The notes under the pieces were generated by a model that made no database searches, had not been told where the DNA came from, and saw nothing but the letters and a program-made list of their open reading frames with translations. This document shows positions 54,863 through 64,000 of a stretch of DNA of 64,000 bases, in pieces; position 1 is the stretch's first letter, and the number at the start of each line of letters is the position of its first letter. A program made the translations under genes and the position numbers. Source of the DNA: Labia minor (taxonomy: Eukaryota; Arthropoda; Insecta; Dermaptera; Spongiphoridae); the NCBI GenBank assembly GCA_963082975.1, contig OY720344.1, forward strand, positions 82,634,053 through 82,698,052, written 5' to 3'.

Positions 54863-56194
54863 ACAAAAATAAAAATTGCTTCTATTTAATTGGTATTTCA
54901 CCACCACTAAAATTTAATAAAAATAAATTTAAATATTTAGATAATTTTATTTTGAAATTGTAATACAAATTGGAAGAGCTGATGTCTGTAATTAAAATAT
55001 ATATATATATATATATATGAGTATTTAATGATTTTGATTGTCTCTTGTTGAATTATATATTAGTAATCAGTGGAATTCAATATCTAATGATTGGCCGAGA
55101 AGTCAATCTCACTTTATAATATTGATATTTTAATAACCCTTAAGGATGAAGTTCAATCTCTCTGCTTTTGACATATATCATAGTACCCCTCTCCTTTTCA
55201 TTGTTTAAGAAAATCCAACCTCGACGTTAATATTCATGATAATTCGGTTGAGCGACTTCTGCAGGTGTCGATCCATCAATAGCCAATGGCGACAAAGGCA
55301 TCTGTCATCGCGGCAATAACAAACCAACCAAGTGTAAATCTTCCATTGGTCAGCGTAGGTTATCAAATCCAGATGTTCTTGCTCGTTGAAGTAATCTTGC
55401 TGACCTCAAAGAACCGATTCGAGATCATCCAATACGAATTTAAAATCTTTTTAATAATATTTTTCTTTATTTATATTTTTTATTTTTTTTTTTTTATCAA
55501 AAAGCGATGTTGAAATAGAAAGTTGTTTTTAAATATTTATTTATTAAATTTTTATTGAATTGAGATATTTATCAATATAATTTTTTAATATGAAATAGAT
55601 TAGATCAGTGTTTTCCAACCTTTATTATGTCATGATCAACCTAAGCCCTTCTAAAATTCATATGCCTCTTTATGTAACATATACATAATTTTTAATATTA
55701 AAAAATTAAATTGTTCAATTAAGAAACTTAAATGATAGGTTTTAGTAAGAAATCACAAGGAAATTGTTAACCAAACACTTTTCAAAACATATACCTAAAA
55801 AAAACTAAAATTCAAATTCGAAATAATTTTAATAAATTTTTTTCATTTTAATATTAAAATTTAGTGAGATCCTTGCGAATGATGGATGATTGCTGCGCAC
55901 AGATTTTATGTTAGGTTCCAATTTGGTTAGCCACAGAAACAATATCCCCGTTCTGTTATATCCATTTTCTTTTTTTTCCAGTAAATCATTTACACCACTT
56001 ATTTAAATGGCCCAGAGCAAAAGGGTTAAACTCGTGTCAAGTCCATTTTCGAATTGCCCCTCTTTACAATCAAATTGCCCCCTCCCCAGTGGGGCGTGGA
56101 CCTCACATTGGAAAAAACACGGGATTAAATGGATATGGTACCAAATTGAGAATGCATTGGGATGATAGTTATTCATGTTTAATATCCTGCTAGA
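54863..56194. other. AT-rich stretch with a less AT-rich island
   Basis: The island 55090-55480 has balanced composition. Both strands have short protein-like pieces (plus: MATKASVIAAITNQPSVNL; minus: DLITYADQWKIYTWLVCY), none open for long and none recognised. A decayed hAT-like terminus (CAGTGTTTTCCAACC near 55606) suggests an old element in 55600-56110. I call no gene. Confidence 0.35.
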
Positions 56195-56705
56195 GAAAGT
56201 ATTGCGATCACGAAAATTTTCGATGTCGAGATTTTGATGTTTTTATACGTTTTGAAGGACCCTGAGTCATGTTGAGAAAAGTCTGTGTGTTTGTATGTGC
56301 GTGATGTATGAGTGTGTATGTGTATGTAGTCAAGATTACGCAAAAACGGTTTGAGCTAGAATAATGAAATTTAGTACACGGGCATTATTCAAAATTCGTA
56401 GTTTTCTATCAACTTTTGAGAAATGTAGCTCAATCAGAAGAGGGTCATCACCAACCATGTTTTGATTTTTTTTCCTCTAAAGTGACCTTAATAATAAAGA
56501 TATATGTTTGATAGTTTTTCACACGATTAAAAATTGTATAAAACTGCTATATGTATATAGAATTTCAGCTTTATTGAATTGCTGAATTAATTATTTAACA
56601 CGTTGACTGCTAATCACGCGCCAGCACGTGACGGAGTGCCATCAATAAAGAGCTAAACACGCGCTGGTTTAATAAATATTATTGACTAATTTTAATTTAT
56701 AATTA
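56195..56705 (+). repeat. Family H repeat, 5' two thirds
   Basis: Starts GTATTGCGATCACGAAAATT with TTCGATGTCGAGATTTTGAT, carries a variable GTGTATGTGTATG tract, and runs to CGCGCTGGTTTAATAAATAT before breaking off. Confidence 0.85.
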
Positions 56706-56860
56706 TCTTTACCACACAATATATAGTACCACAAAGAATACATTTATTCGATATATCCCCCACTTGTATTTACGACCTCATCATTATACATCTAATTTTA
56801 TCCGAATATTTCTGCTGGAGTATTGTTATAGGATAAAGTCGTTGTTCATAATTTAATTTA
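56706..56860 (+). repeat. Family K segment
   Basis: CATCTAATTTTATCCGAATA, TTTCTGCTGGAGTATTG and AGGATAAAGTCGTTG match 23925-23983. Nature unknown. Confidence 0.4.
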
Positions 56861-57837
56861 TCGTATATACATTTATCGTAATAAAAATTGATTAATATAT
56901 TATTATTCAATTAATTTATGTTTATCTCGATCTTTATTAGACTCACAAAATATTCTATTAATGATAGAAGAAATTTTAAATGAATGAATGACTATCACAT
57001 TCTGATTAGTAAATATAATTAGGAACCGACTAGACAAACACAAGATAAACGTTTCTACTTGTATTTATTATGTTTTGGAGACACTTATATAAATCGGTGT
57101 TGGAAAAATGCTTCAAAAATTCGTTCATAAGCATGCAAAAGTGCATTGATCTTGTTAGAGAATATTTTAAAAAACAATAAATCCATTTTCGATCAGAATT
57201 ATTTACTTTTTTATTATGAGGCCCGAAATAAATCCACTTAAAAGGTATCAATTTATATAATCAAAAAACCATTAATTAATTATTGGAATATTAAAAATAA
57301 TTTTTGTAAAGTGCCGGGTTGTTTATTAGTTACCACCCACGTGGTTCATTATTTTAATAATATTATTAGATCATATAAATTAAATATTTTAGTAGAAATA
57401 CTAATGTATCTCTTTAATTATATTTATATATATATATATATATATAACCTTTTACAAAGCCACTGTAACTGTAATATTTTGACTAGAATATTTATTAGTT
57501 TAATTAAAAAAAACAATTAAATTTTTTTCACAAAAATGAGATAAATAGAGATCGATAAAATATATTTATATATAAATAAAACTGAACAGGAGTCAGCGGA
57601 CTACCCAACAAGAAAACAAAAGCTTTAGAAATGAAAATATCTAACATCTTTGTCAATTAGTATCATCGTTTCGGTCTCGTTTCATGACTCTCTTCAGGAC
57701 TTTGCTTTGTTATTTTTCGTCCTCTATATGCGAAATCCATGGTACATTTTCTCATCATCAAATATCTTTAAAAAACATTTATATAACTACATATCTACTA
57801 TATTTATTAACATAAAATTAATATATATATATATATG
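56861..57837. other. AT-rich stretch, nothing recognised
   Basis: Includes TA runs near 57425-57446. A minus-strand frame at 57030-57251 (73 codons, IYFGPHNKKVNNSDRKWIYC) resembles no family I know. A mariner fragment is possible but not shown. Confidence 0.4.
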
Positions 57838-57839
57838 TA

Positions 57840-58736
57840 CGAAGTGTGTTCAAAAGAAAAGGTGAATTTGAATTTTCACGAGCTGTGTACATTCGATTAT
57901 CGAATTTTTTTATTTTGTTATGTTGGTAAACATATATTTCTCATATGTTGACATTATCAGCCATTTTGGATTAGTAGTTTGTTTTTGACAACTGAAAAAA
58001 TTAGTCACATTTTTGTGAGTTCTTCGATATTTTACTTTAAAAAAATGGGTCAAAGAATCTTTGATGTTGCGTTAAAAATTGAATAAAATGCTATAACGCA
58101 TTTCAAATGTTGACTATGGCGAGTGTACTTTGTCTCAAAAAAGTGTTTATCGTGGTACAAGCGCTTTATATAAGCCCGAAAAAAGCACATCAAGTGTGAC
58201 GGTTTTGTTCACTCTTTTCTTCAATTCCATTGGCGTGGTGCATCATGAGTTCTTGTCAATAGGTCGTACACTGTTAATAAGGAATACTACAAGGAAGTTA
58301 TCCAACGTTTACGTGAAGCAATACGGCTCAAACGGTCGGAATTGTCGAAAAACAATTCATTGGTTCTGCATCACGATAATGCACTAGCTCACACATCATT
58401 GCTTGTTCGTGATTTTTTAGCCAAAAACAACACTGTAATCATGCCTCAACCACTATATTGACCAGATTTGGCTCCCTGCGACTTTTTCCTATTCCCAAAA
58501 TTGAAGAGACCAATGAAAGGAAATCATTTTACCAGAATTGATGAGATAAAGTCTAAATCGAAGAACGAGCTGATGGCCATACCGAAAGGCGCATTTCACA
58601 AGTGCTTCAACGATTGGAAGAAGCGTGCTTTATATCTGAGGGGAATTCCTTTGAAGGGAACCAAATGGATATTGATGAATAAATTTTAACTTTTCGAAAT
58701 AATTCAAAATTCACCTTTTCTTTTGAACAAAACTCG
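57840..58736 (+). mobile_element. Mariner transposon, internally deleted
   Basis: The ends are CGAAGTGTGTTCAAAAGAAA at the left and, inverted, CGAGTTTTGTTCAAAAGAAA, followed inward by AGGTGAATTTGAATT-type sequence. TA flanks both sides. At 897 bp it is about 400 bp shorter than a whole mariner. Confidence 0.9.
58045..58689 (+). pseudogene. Broken mariner transposase (DD34D type)
   Basis: The gene begins MGQRIFDVALKIE and ends MNKF followed by TAA. Recognisable parts are a damaged helix-turn-helix region (TLSQKSVYRG-like), VLFTLFFNSIGVVHHEFLS, HHDNALAHTSLLVRDFLAKN, MPQPLY, PDLAPCDFFLFPKLKRPMKG, IDEIKSKSKNELMAIPK and CFNDWKKR. The second catalytic Asp (HHDN) and third (PDLAPCD) remain. The first and the region around it are lost in the internal deletion after KPEKS. 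Several stops and frameshifts are present: TGA/TAA early in the helix-turn-helix part, a frameshift before the HHDN block, and a stop in place of Ser in YSPDLAPCD. It is inactive. The family is irritans-like by motif. Confidence 0.85.
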
Positions 58737-58738
58737 TA

Positions 58739-59712
58739 TGTTCGTATATGAAATTGAAGCTCAAAATACTTTCTCTAATAGATCCAAATTCAAGAAATTG
58801 TTAACCCGATTCCCACATATTATCAATTCAAATTAAAATAAATAAATAAAATCATAAATATAAGTAATTATAATTTTATTAATAGTAATTTTTTTTTCAT
58901 TTACAATGAATTTAATATTTGTCTTTTTATTTATTTATTTATTTTTCGCATTTCACTTCGTATAAGAATTAAATCCTTTGAAATATCCTACCTAACCAGA
59001 AATCTAGTGCTTTGACTTAGTTAACTGTCTTTGTGAATTTCACAGACGAATAGTGAATGCAAATTAGACATTTATTAACTATTCTGACAGTGGGTCGGAA
59101 TACTAATTACGAATAAGAAAAATAGAAAGACTAATTAAAGCAATTACTTGTTAAATTTCCTATTTGTAAAGATACCTAACAAAAAAATTCATTGGCTAAT
59201 GAAATTTTATTTCATTTTCGGAAATATAACGAAAAGATAAGAGAGAATAGATAGTTTTAATAATTTAATGTGAAATAATCCTATAAATCTTTATGAGTGT
59301 GTTTATAATTATTTTACTTTAATCTTCATTAATACAGTTTTTTTAATTCTTGACCTAATTTATTTTTATGTATATACATATATACTACTTGCTGAATATT
59401 TTTATATACAATATCAAAGTATATGCTTTATTCTGAATAATCAATGGACATTTTTTATGGATTATATAAAAAAAATAAAGTAAAAAGCTAAAATGAACTT
59501 AGAGATGAGATATTATTAGATTTCAAGTAAAAAACAAAACAAATAGAATATTCATATTTTAATTTTAAAAATATCCTTCATGGCAGTTTTTTATATAAGA
59601 CTAAAAACTTATAATATAATTAGTGAGTTAAGTTAATTAAGGTAAATGCATCTTTAAATGAACTTTGAATTGAAACTAAAAAAAATAAACAAATATTTAT
59701 ATTAGGTTAGAT
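58739..59712. other. AT-rich stretch, nothing recognised
   Basis: No frame or repeat landmark was seen. Confidence 0.5.
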
Positions 59713-60102
59713 CAGTGTTTCTCAACCTTTTTTTTACCGCGGCACACTTTTAACGGTTTACAAATTTGGCGGCACACAAAGAAAAAGATAAGTGTAAAAG
59801 ATTTTTACTTACCTATTATAGACTGTGTAATGTTGTTTATGATAATAATCAGGGGTCAACAACCTTTTTCAATAGTCGGATACATTTCTAAAATAATATA
59901 ACAGGGGTGGGCACACCTGGTGATAAAGGTAGAGCCATATTGAAAAATCGAAAATGTTTAAGAGCCTGATCGCAAAAACATTTTACCTTTTTTTTACAAA
60001 CATATAAAATAAACAAGTACTTTTTCTTAATTTGAACTTTACATTTGTAACATTTGGCGGCACATTTTGAAAATCTCGCGGCACAGTGGTTGAGAATCAC
60101 TG
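59713..60102. mobile_element. hAT MITE with a foreign hAT fragment inside
   Basis: The termini are CAGTGTTTCTCAACC and, inverted, GGTTGAGAATCACTG. Flanking 8-mers GGTTAGAT and GGTTAGGT match at 7 of 8. Subterminal CGCGGCACAC and TTGGCGGCAC repeats occur at both ends. Bases about 59903-60000 (GGGGTGGGCACACC, AGAGCCATATTGAAAAATCG, AAATGTTTAAGAGCC) belong to a different hAT family related to G. Confidence 0.85.
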
Positions 60103-60779
60103 GGTTAGGTTTTGCATCAATGAAGATATCTTTTTATACTTTTTATAGGTTCGTGAGTAATTTCTTGGAAATATTTTTATTTTATATATGTATATTTGTA
60201 ACATCTGTAATGAACAAAGATTTAAGTATTTTCTATTAAAAAATTTTTATTTTAACTTTTATTTTTAAAATTTCCACAAAAATATTCATTCTCTAACCCA
60301 GAATAAGTACTTCATATCAACTAGTAGGTTTTCTGTCAATAGTATATTTTAAAATTATTGAAATAAATATTACTAATATATTTTATTCATTTTGGAAAAT
60401 TGATATATATATATATATATATTATTAATTTATAATTTTATGTTTATTGTCTAACAAGTATGGACAAATGAATTAAACGAGGTTCATATATAAATAAAGG
60501 GTTTTTCGGTTTTTTCTTTTAGTATAAAATTGATTAATATTTCAAGTCTTTGTAAAAATAAAGGTATATAAGGTGTAAAGTATATAACATAACATTATGT
60601 ATAGAATTGAGGGTATTCATAATAATCGAACCAGATAATTTATTAATATTCCTGTACGTATACGTAATATTCTTAAAACAATATACTCAGATTATAAAAT
60701 ATTTCATTGTCTTTTTAATGTAATAAGTTTTTTAAAAAATGATTTTCTAGATTGATTTAATAAAAATATATCTATCTTT
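60103..60779. other. AT-rich stretch, nothing recognised
   Basis: Low complexity with TA runs near 60402-60421. No gene. Confidence 0.5.
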
Positions 60780-60784
60780 CTATC

Positions 60785-61290
60785 TCTGTGGCCCTACGGA
60801 ATTCGGAAGTTCTTGGCCGCAACAACCATATTTCGCCAGGTGCCCTTCTCTCTCCTGAGCTACATCCATCCAACTCTTATTTTTCTTCATCTCTCTTCCT
60901 ACAATGGTCTTACAATTGGTCGCTCTTCAATCGGTTTCTTCACAAATAAACTGTTCGCCAAACTTTCTTCTCCCATTCGTGCCATGTGTCCTGCCCACTC
61001 AACCTTCTCGATGAGGTCATGGAATTTCACCGCCATTCTCCGCTGACTCCGGTGACTTTCTTTGGTCAATAAAGAGTCCATAAATCCTATCCTCGAATAC
61101 TCTAAATCTACTCTCGTCTCCTAAGGTCATAGACCACGCCTCACACCCATATACAACCGTCAAAATAATTGTTTTATATATTTTAATTTTGATCCCCTTG
61201 GATAATAATTTTTACTCCTTGATAACAGGTGTTAACCGATTGTAATCTCTATTTAAACTCTTCACAAATATTATACTTCGTGAATTAGAG
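60785..61290 (-). mobile_element. LINE 3' coding end, minus strand
   Basis: Without a MITE insertion this copy shows the undisturbed order. On the minus strand it reads KIYKTIILTVVYGCEAWSMT, LGDESRFRVFEDRIYGLFID, then the C-terminal tail VEWAGHMARMGEESLANSLF and VKKPIEERP. The LYGCExW...LRVFExR...WAGHxARM series is characteristic of the C-terminus of non-LTR reverse-transcriptase proteins. Stops and short frameshifts interrupt it. It is truncated at both ends and lacks the GC-hairpin tail. Confidence 0.8.
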
Positions 61291-62376
61291 CTTATTAGAA
61301 TTTTTCAAATTATTTTAATATAACCATTCTTAATATATTCTTTATTTTTTTAAAATATATGGACATATTTATAAAAATATATTTTTCAAATATTAGGATA
61401 TTATATAGTTTTGTTTTTGTTTTCTTATATTCCCACCAGAGAAGATTAAGACAAAACAAAAAACAACATCTTTCCAATAACTTTGTTTTTCACCTGAGAG
61501 TGAATGGAGTCGAAATTGGTTTCGTATTTCTTCCTTCCCCACTCAAAAAAAATATAATTGAGTTGACTAGTAAGAATAGATAGAAGACGTTTGTTACATC
61601 CTCTCTAAAGAATTGACTTGAATTACGTAAAAACTGTAGAAATTGCCGCAACAGTCAAAAAGATCATCTTACTCTTCGGAATTTAATACACCACCTACAC
61701 ATAGATAGACATTTATAGAAGTCTATATAAAATAAAGATATTCTAAGAGAATCTTATTATTTAATGAATAGAAATGATAAAATTAAGGTATATTTTTATC
61801 AAATAAATAAAAAAAAATTCTTCTTAATAATGATAAATGATTAAAGAAGAAGAATTGAAATAAGAAATACAAAAGATAGGGGTGATATACACTCAGATAG
61901 TCACACAAACATGCAACCCCTGTAAATGAATGATGCAAAAATGCCGAAAAGTTGTTCAACTTTCACTTAATAAAATTTTATTATAGAATATTCCATTGGC
62001 AGTTCGATTTATCTCACCATCTATCTTTTAAGTTTATTTATGAAGTTGAATTGGAATCGATTCACCGATTTATAAAGAAAAGTTGATCAAATAAATTTCA
62101 TACTTTCTTTTCAAATCCACCTTCATATTCAAAATATTTTATTTTTCTCTTTCTTTCTCTCTTCCTTTAAAAAAAGAGAGAATAAATAAATATTCACTTA
62201 TCTTTAATCGGAAAATATCTATCTCCGAGGGAATAATGATAAAAAAATATGAGAAAATTTAATCTGAATCATTTTCATTTTTTATCTTTATTTATTTATT
62301 TATTATTTTTAAAGATTTCTAAAACGTAGATTAGAAAAACCATTTCTTTTCATATCATTAGAATATCATAATTATA
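61291..62376. other. AT-rich stretch, no recognised gene
   Basis: The frame at 61359-61583 (74 codons, Phe/Ile-rich start) matches no family. No repeat termini were seen. Confidence 0.45.
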
Positions 62377-62439
62377 TACACTGCACCACAAAAAAGTAAC
62401 ATACTTAATTAAATTTCAATTTTTTTCCTTTTAACATCC

Positions 62440-62575
62440 AGCCAGAGATTTTAATGTTTTTATACGTTTTGAAGGTCCCTGAGTCATTTTCACTAAGGTT
62501 GAGAAAAATGTCTGTGTGTGTATGTAGACAAGATTATAAAAAACGGTTCAACCTAGAAAAATGAAATTTTAGAAA
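62440..62575 (+). repeat. Family H 5' fragment inside the Tc1-like relic
   Basis: AGATTTTAATGTTTTTATAC, GAAGGTCCCTGAGTCATTTT, TTGAGAAAAATGTCTGTGTG and CAAGATTATAAAAAACGG. It breaks off after ATGAAATTTTAG. Confidence 0.75.
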
Positions 62576-62679
62576 TTTAGAATTGGGGCAATGGTTGGGA
62601 TGCTATTAAAAATACAGTTCTCTTTGTGAAACATCCAAGATCCCGGTTTCCCTTTACCAATGTTTAGTTTTATGATGAG

Positions 62680-63030
62680 TTCTAGATGAATTTATTTAGA
62701 CCACATGTTTGTCTTTTTGTTTATAGAAGACCTGGTGGAACTTTACGCATAATGTAATATGATCTTTAGAGTTCAATTTGGGTGAAGGTCACTGATGGTA
62801 TGGGGTAGCATATCTTTAGAGACCAAAACTGACCCTTACATTTACACCAGATTATCACTAGAATCTCATCCAGATTTATAGTGATATTTTAGAACATTAT
62901 GTTGTACCTTATGCTTTATTGGACAAAATTTAATGAATGATAATGCCCGTCCAAATACCTCTGGTCTATCTGAATGGTGTAGGAATATGAACGTTAAAAT
63001 GGGCTGGAAAAAGTCCTGAAGTCCTAATTT
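62680..63030 (+). pseudogene. Tc1-like transposase relic
   Basis: Tc1 transposases are cut-and-paste enzymes acting at TA. Surviving pieces are DHMFVFLFIEDLVELYA, VQFG, LMVWGSISLETKTDLYIYTR, ILEHYVVPYALL, MNDNARPNTSGLSEW and a VKMGWKKS-like remnant before the third acidic residue. Tc1 proteins read VMVWGGIS, ILENYVVPF and MHDNARPH. The second catalytic Asp survives in NDNARP. Frameshifts and stops separate the pieces, so it is long dead. Confidence 0.7.
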
Positions 63031-63160
63031 AAAATCTTATCAATAATCATGAAATGAGCTCTCAGAGCTCTCAAAAATTAACCTACAACCTTGCCGGAGC
63101 TAAGAATTAAATTAATTGATACCTAGGAAAAATTTCTCTCCTGGTGGTGACAAACTTAAT

Positions 63161-63334
63161 AAAATTAAAATTTCGGAAATGTTTGCATTGCTTTAAAATA
63201 TATAATAAAAAGAATTATCTTAATATAAAATAATGTTTACTTCTTTTACTTTTATTGAAAGAAAAAAAAATAATTAACAAATTGAATTTTAAGTCAAAAT
63301 TCTACAATCTACATATATATCTATCTTATAATCT
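63161..63334. other. AT-rich spacer
   Basis: Nothing recognised. The right end of the Tc1-like relic may lie here. Confidence 0.4.
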
Positions 63335-64000
63335 ATATATTTAATACGATAGTGTCCGTCTGTACGCAAAAAACTCCAGAGCCTAAACTACAAGGAGTAA
63401 GGTAACCAAATTTTTCTGAGGTGAAGGGTACCTCAAATAATGAAAAATAAAAAAGAAATTAGAATCTTAGGTAACTCCTGAGCTGAGCTGCGGGTGTTCC
63501 ATTTTCCAGAAATATATATAAAGGAGTGTGTTTGTTTGTATGTAATTTGTTTACTTTTTTGCTGTCATAGAAACAGATATATATATATATTTATATATAT
63601 ATATATATATGTATAATTAGAACCTCTCTCTCTCCCTCTATTTAAAATTTTAAAAAATGGAGTGTTCTAGCCAAATTAAGAAATTTAAATGCCTTATGCA
63701 ACATTGATAGGTAAATGAATTGGACTGGAAGAGGAGACATGTGATTAGAGAAATTGGGGAAAAATCAACCGAAATGTAATTAAACAAAAAAATTCAAGAA
63801 TTATGATACGGATACGACTTACGTACAATTAACATACAAAATGTAGAATTTGAAAAAGTATAAATATTTAAATACTTAAGATCTCTAATCACGAAGGATA
63901 ACAATAACAATTCGAGAAGAATTTAAATCGACGTTGTAATTGAGTAACGCCTGTTATTATGCAGTAAAGGGGCTTATCTCATCAAAGATAATCAAAATTA
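63335..64000 (+). mobile_element. LINE composite, inverted copy of 19.9-20.5 kb, cut by the window end
   Basis: Left part: ACGATAGTGTCCGTCTGTAC, GGTGAAGGGTACCTC, GGAGTTACC in inverted form, GA and TA tracts. Right part from about 63650: LINE coding on the plus strand with SKTKIMI-like, IRLTYN, KYKYLKYLRSLITKDNN, AVKGLISSKIIKI pieces of the post-RT thumb region. It pairs inverted with 19886-20512 across 43 kb at high identity. This copy has about 50 extra bases near 63655-63710 that the other lacks. Confidence 0.8.

Larger units (their letters stand above)
62377..63160 (+). mobile_element. Tc1-like transposon relic
   Basis: TACACTGCACCACAAAAAAG with TAACATAC at the left resembles a Tc1 terminus next to TA. 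A family H fragment is inserted soon after (62440-62575). The transposase relic follows. The right terminus could not be located, so the end is approximate. Confidence 0.65.

Noticed and set aside
60813-61046. 77-codon plus-strand frame
   Set aside because: It is the antisense shadow of the LINE C-terminal coding sequence, which is on the minus strand.

Overview
This 64 kb window is very AT-rich animal nuclear DNA (roughly three quarters A+T by eye) with no host protein-coding gene I can support. Nearly every recognisable stretch is a transposable element or part of one. BED/hAT and ZBED-type hAT elements, mariner and Tc1 relics, a LINE family, tRNA-derived SINE-like repeats, Gypsy-like LTR fossils and repeats carrying GTCY (GTCC/GTCT) microsatellites together point to an arthropod or other invertebrate. 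A crustacean such as a copepod would fit, but the sequence does not prove it. I use working letters for unnamed repeat families: A, B, D, F, G, H, I, J, K, L.

Layout. 1-6.4 kb: three A/B copies, a short hAT with a BED zinc-finger fragment, and an LTR-end relic. 8.1-10.7 kb: a tandem pair of hAT-like G units, a SINE-like repeat and two MITEs. 12.3-16.3 kb: GC-rich hairpin repeats (F and the LINE 3' tail), a tRNA-like SINE head and an 822 bp tandem duplication carrying two A copies. 17-21 kb: a D element, an unrecognised 99-codon frame, and a LINE split by a hAT MITE that is itself split by an A copy. 22-29.7 kb: A, D, H and I copies, a mariner with unusually long inverted repeats, and a second, differently deleted copy of the BED hAT. 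30-35 kb: a disrupted G element holding a Gag-like fossil, plus A, LINE, D and hAT MITE copies. 35.15-39.24 kb and 44.98-47.80 kb: two young, incomplete LTR retrotransposons with near-identical LTRs and target-site duplications. 39-44 kb: SINE, H, A and J copies. 48.8-52.9 kb: hAT elements nested three deep. 54-64 kb: two H copies, an internally deleted mariner, another hAT MITE, LINE pieces, a Tc1-like relic, and at the window end a LINE composite that is an inverted copy of 19.9-20.5 kb.

The most notable pattern is family A/B. About thirteen copies share a modular structure: a conserved ACCGACCGACG-type terminus, a core reading AAATCCGTTGAGCCGTTCA, a GTCY microsatellite and a hairpin-bearing 3' module. 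Some copies have one module and some two, and the A type also carries a pair of perfect TGACGTCA (CREB/ATF-type) palindromes. This resembles the non-autonomous Helentron-associated repeats (DINE-1/mini-me type) known from flies, though I could not search to confirm that. The repeats do not form a working pathway. They record successive insertions whose order can be read from nesting and target-site duplications.
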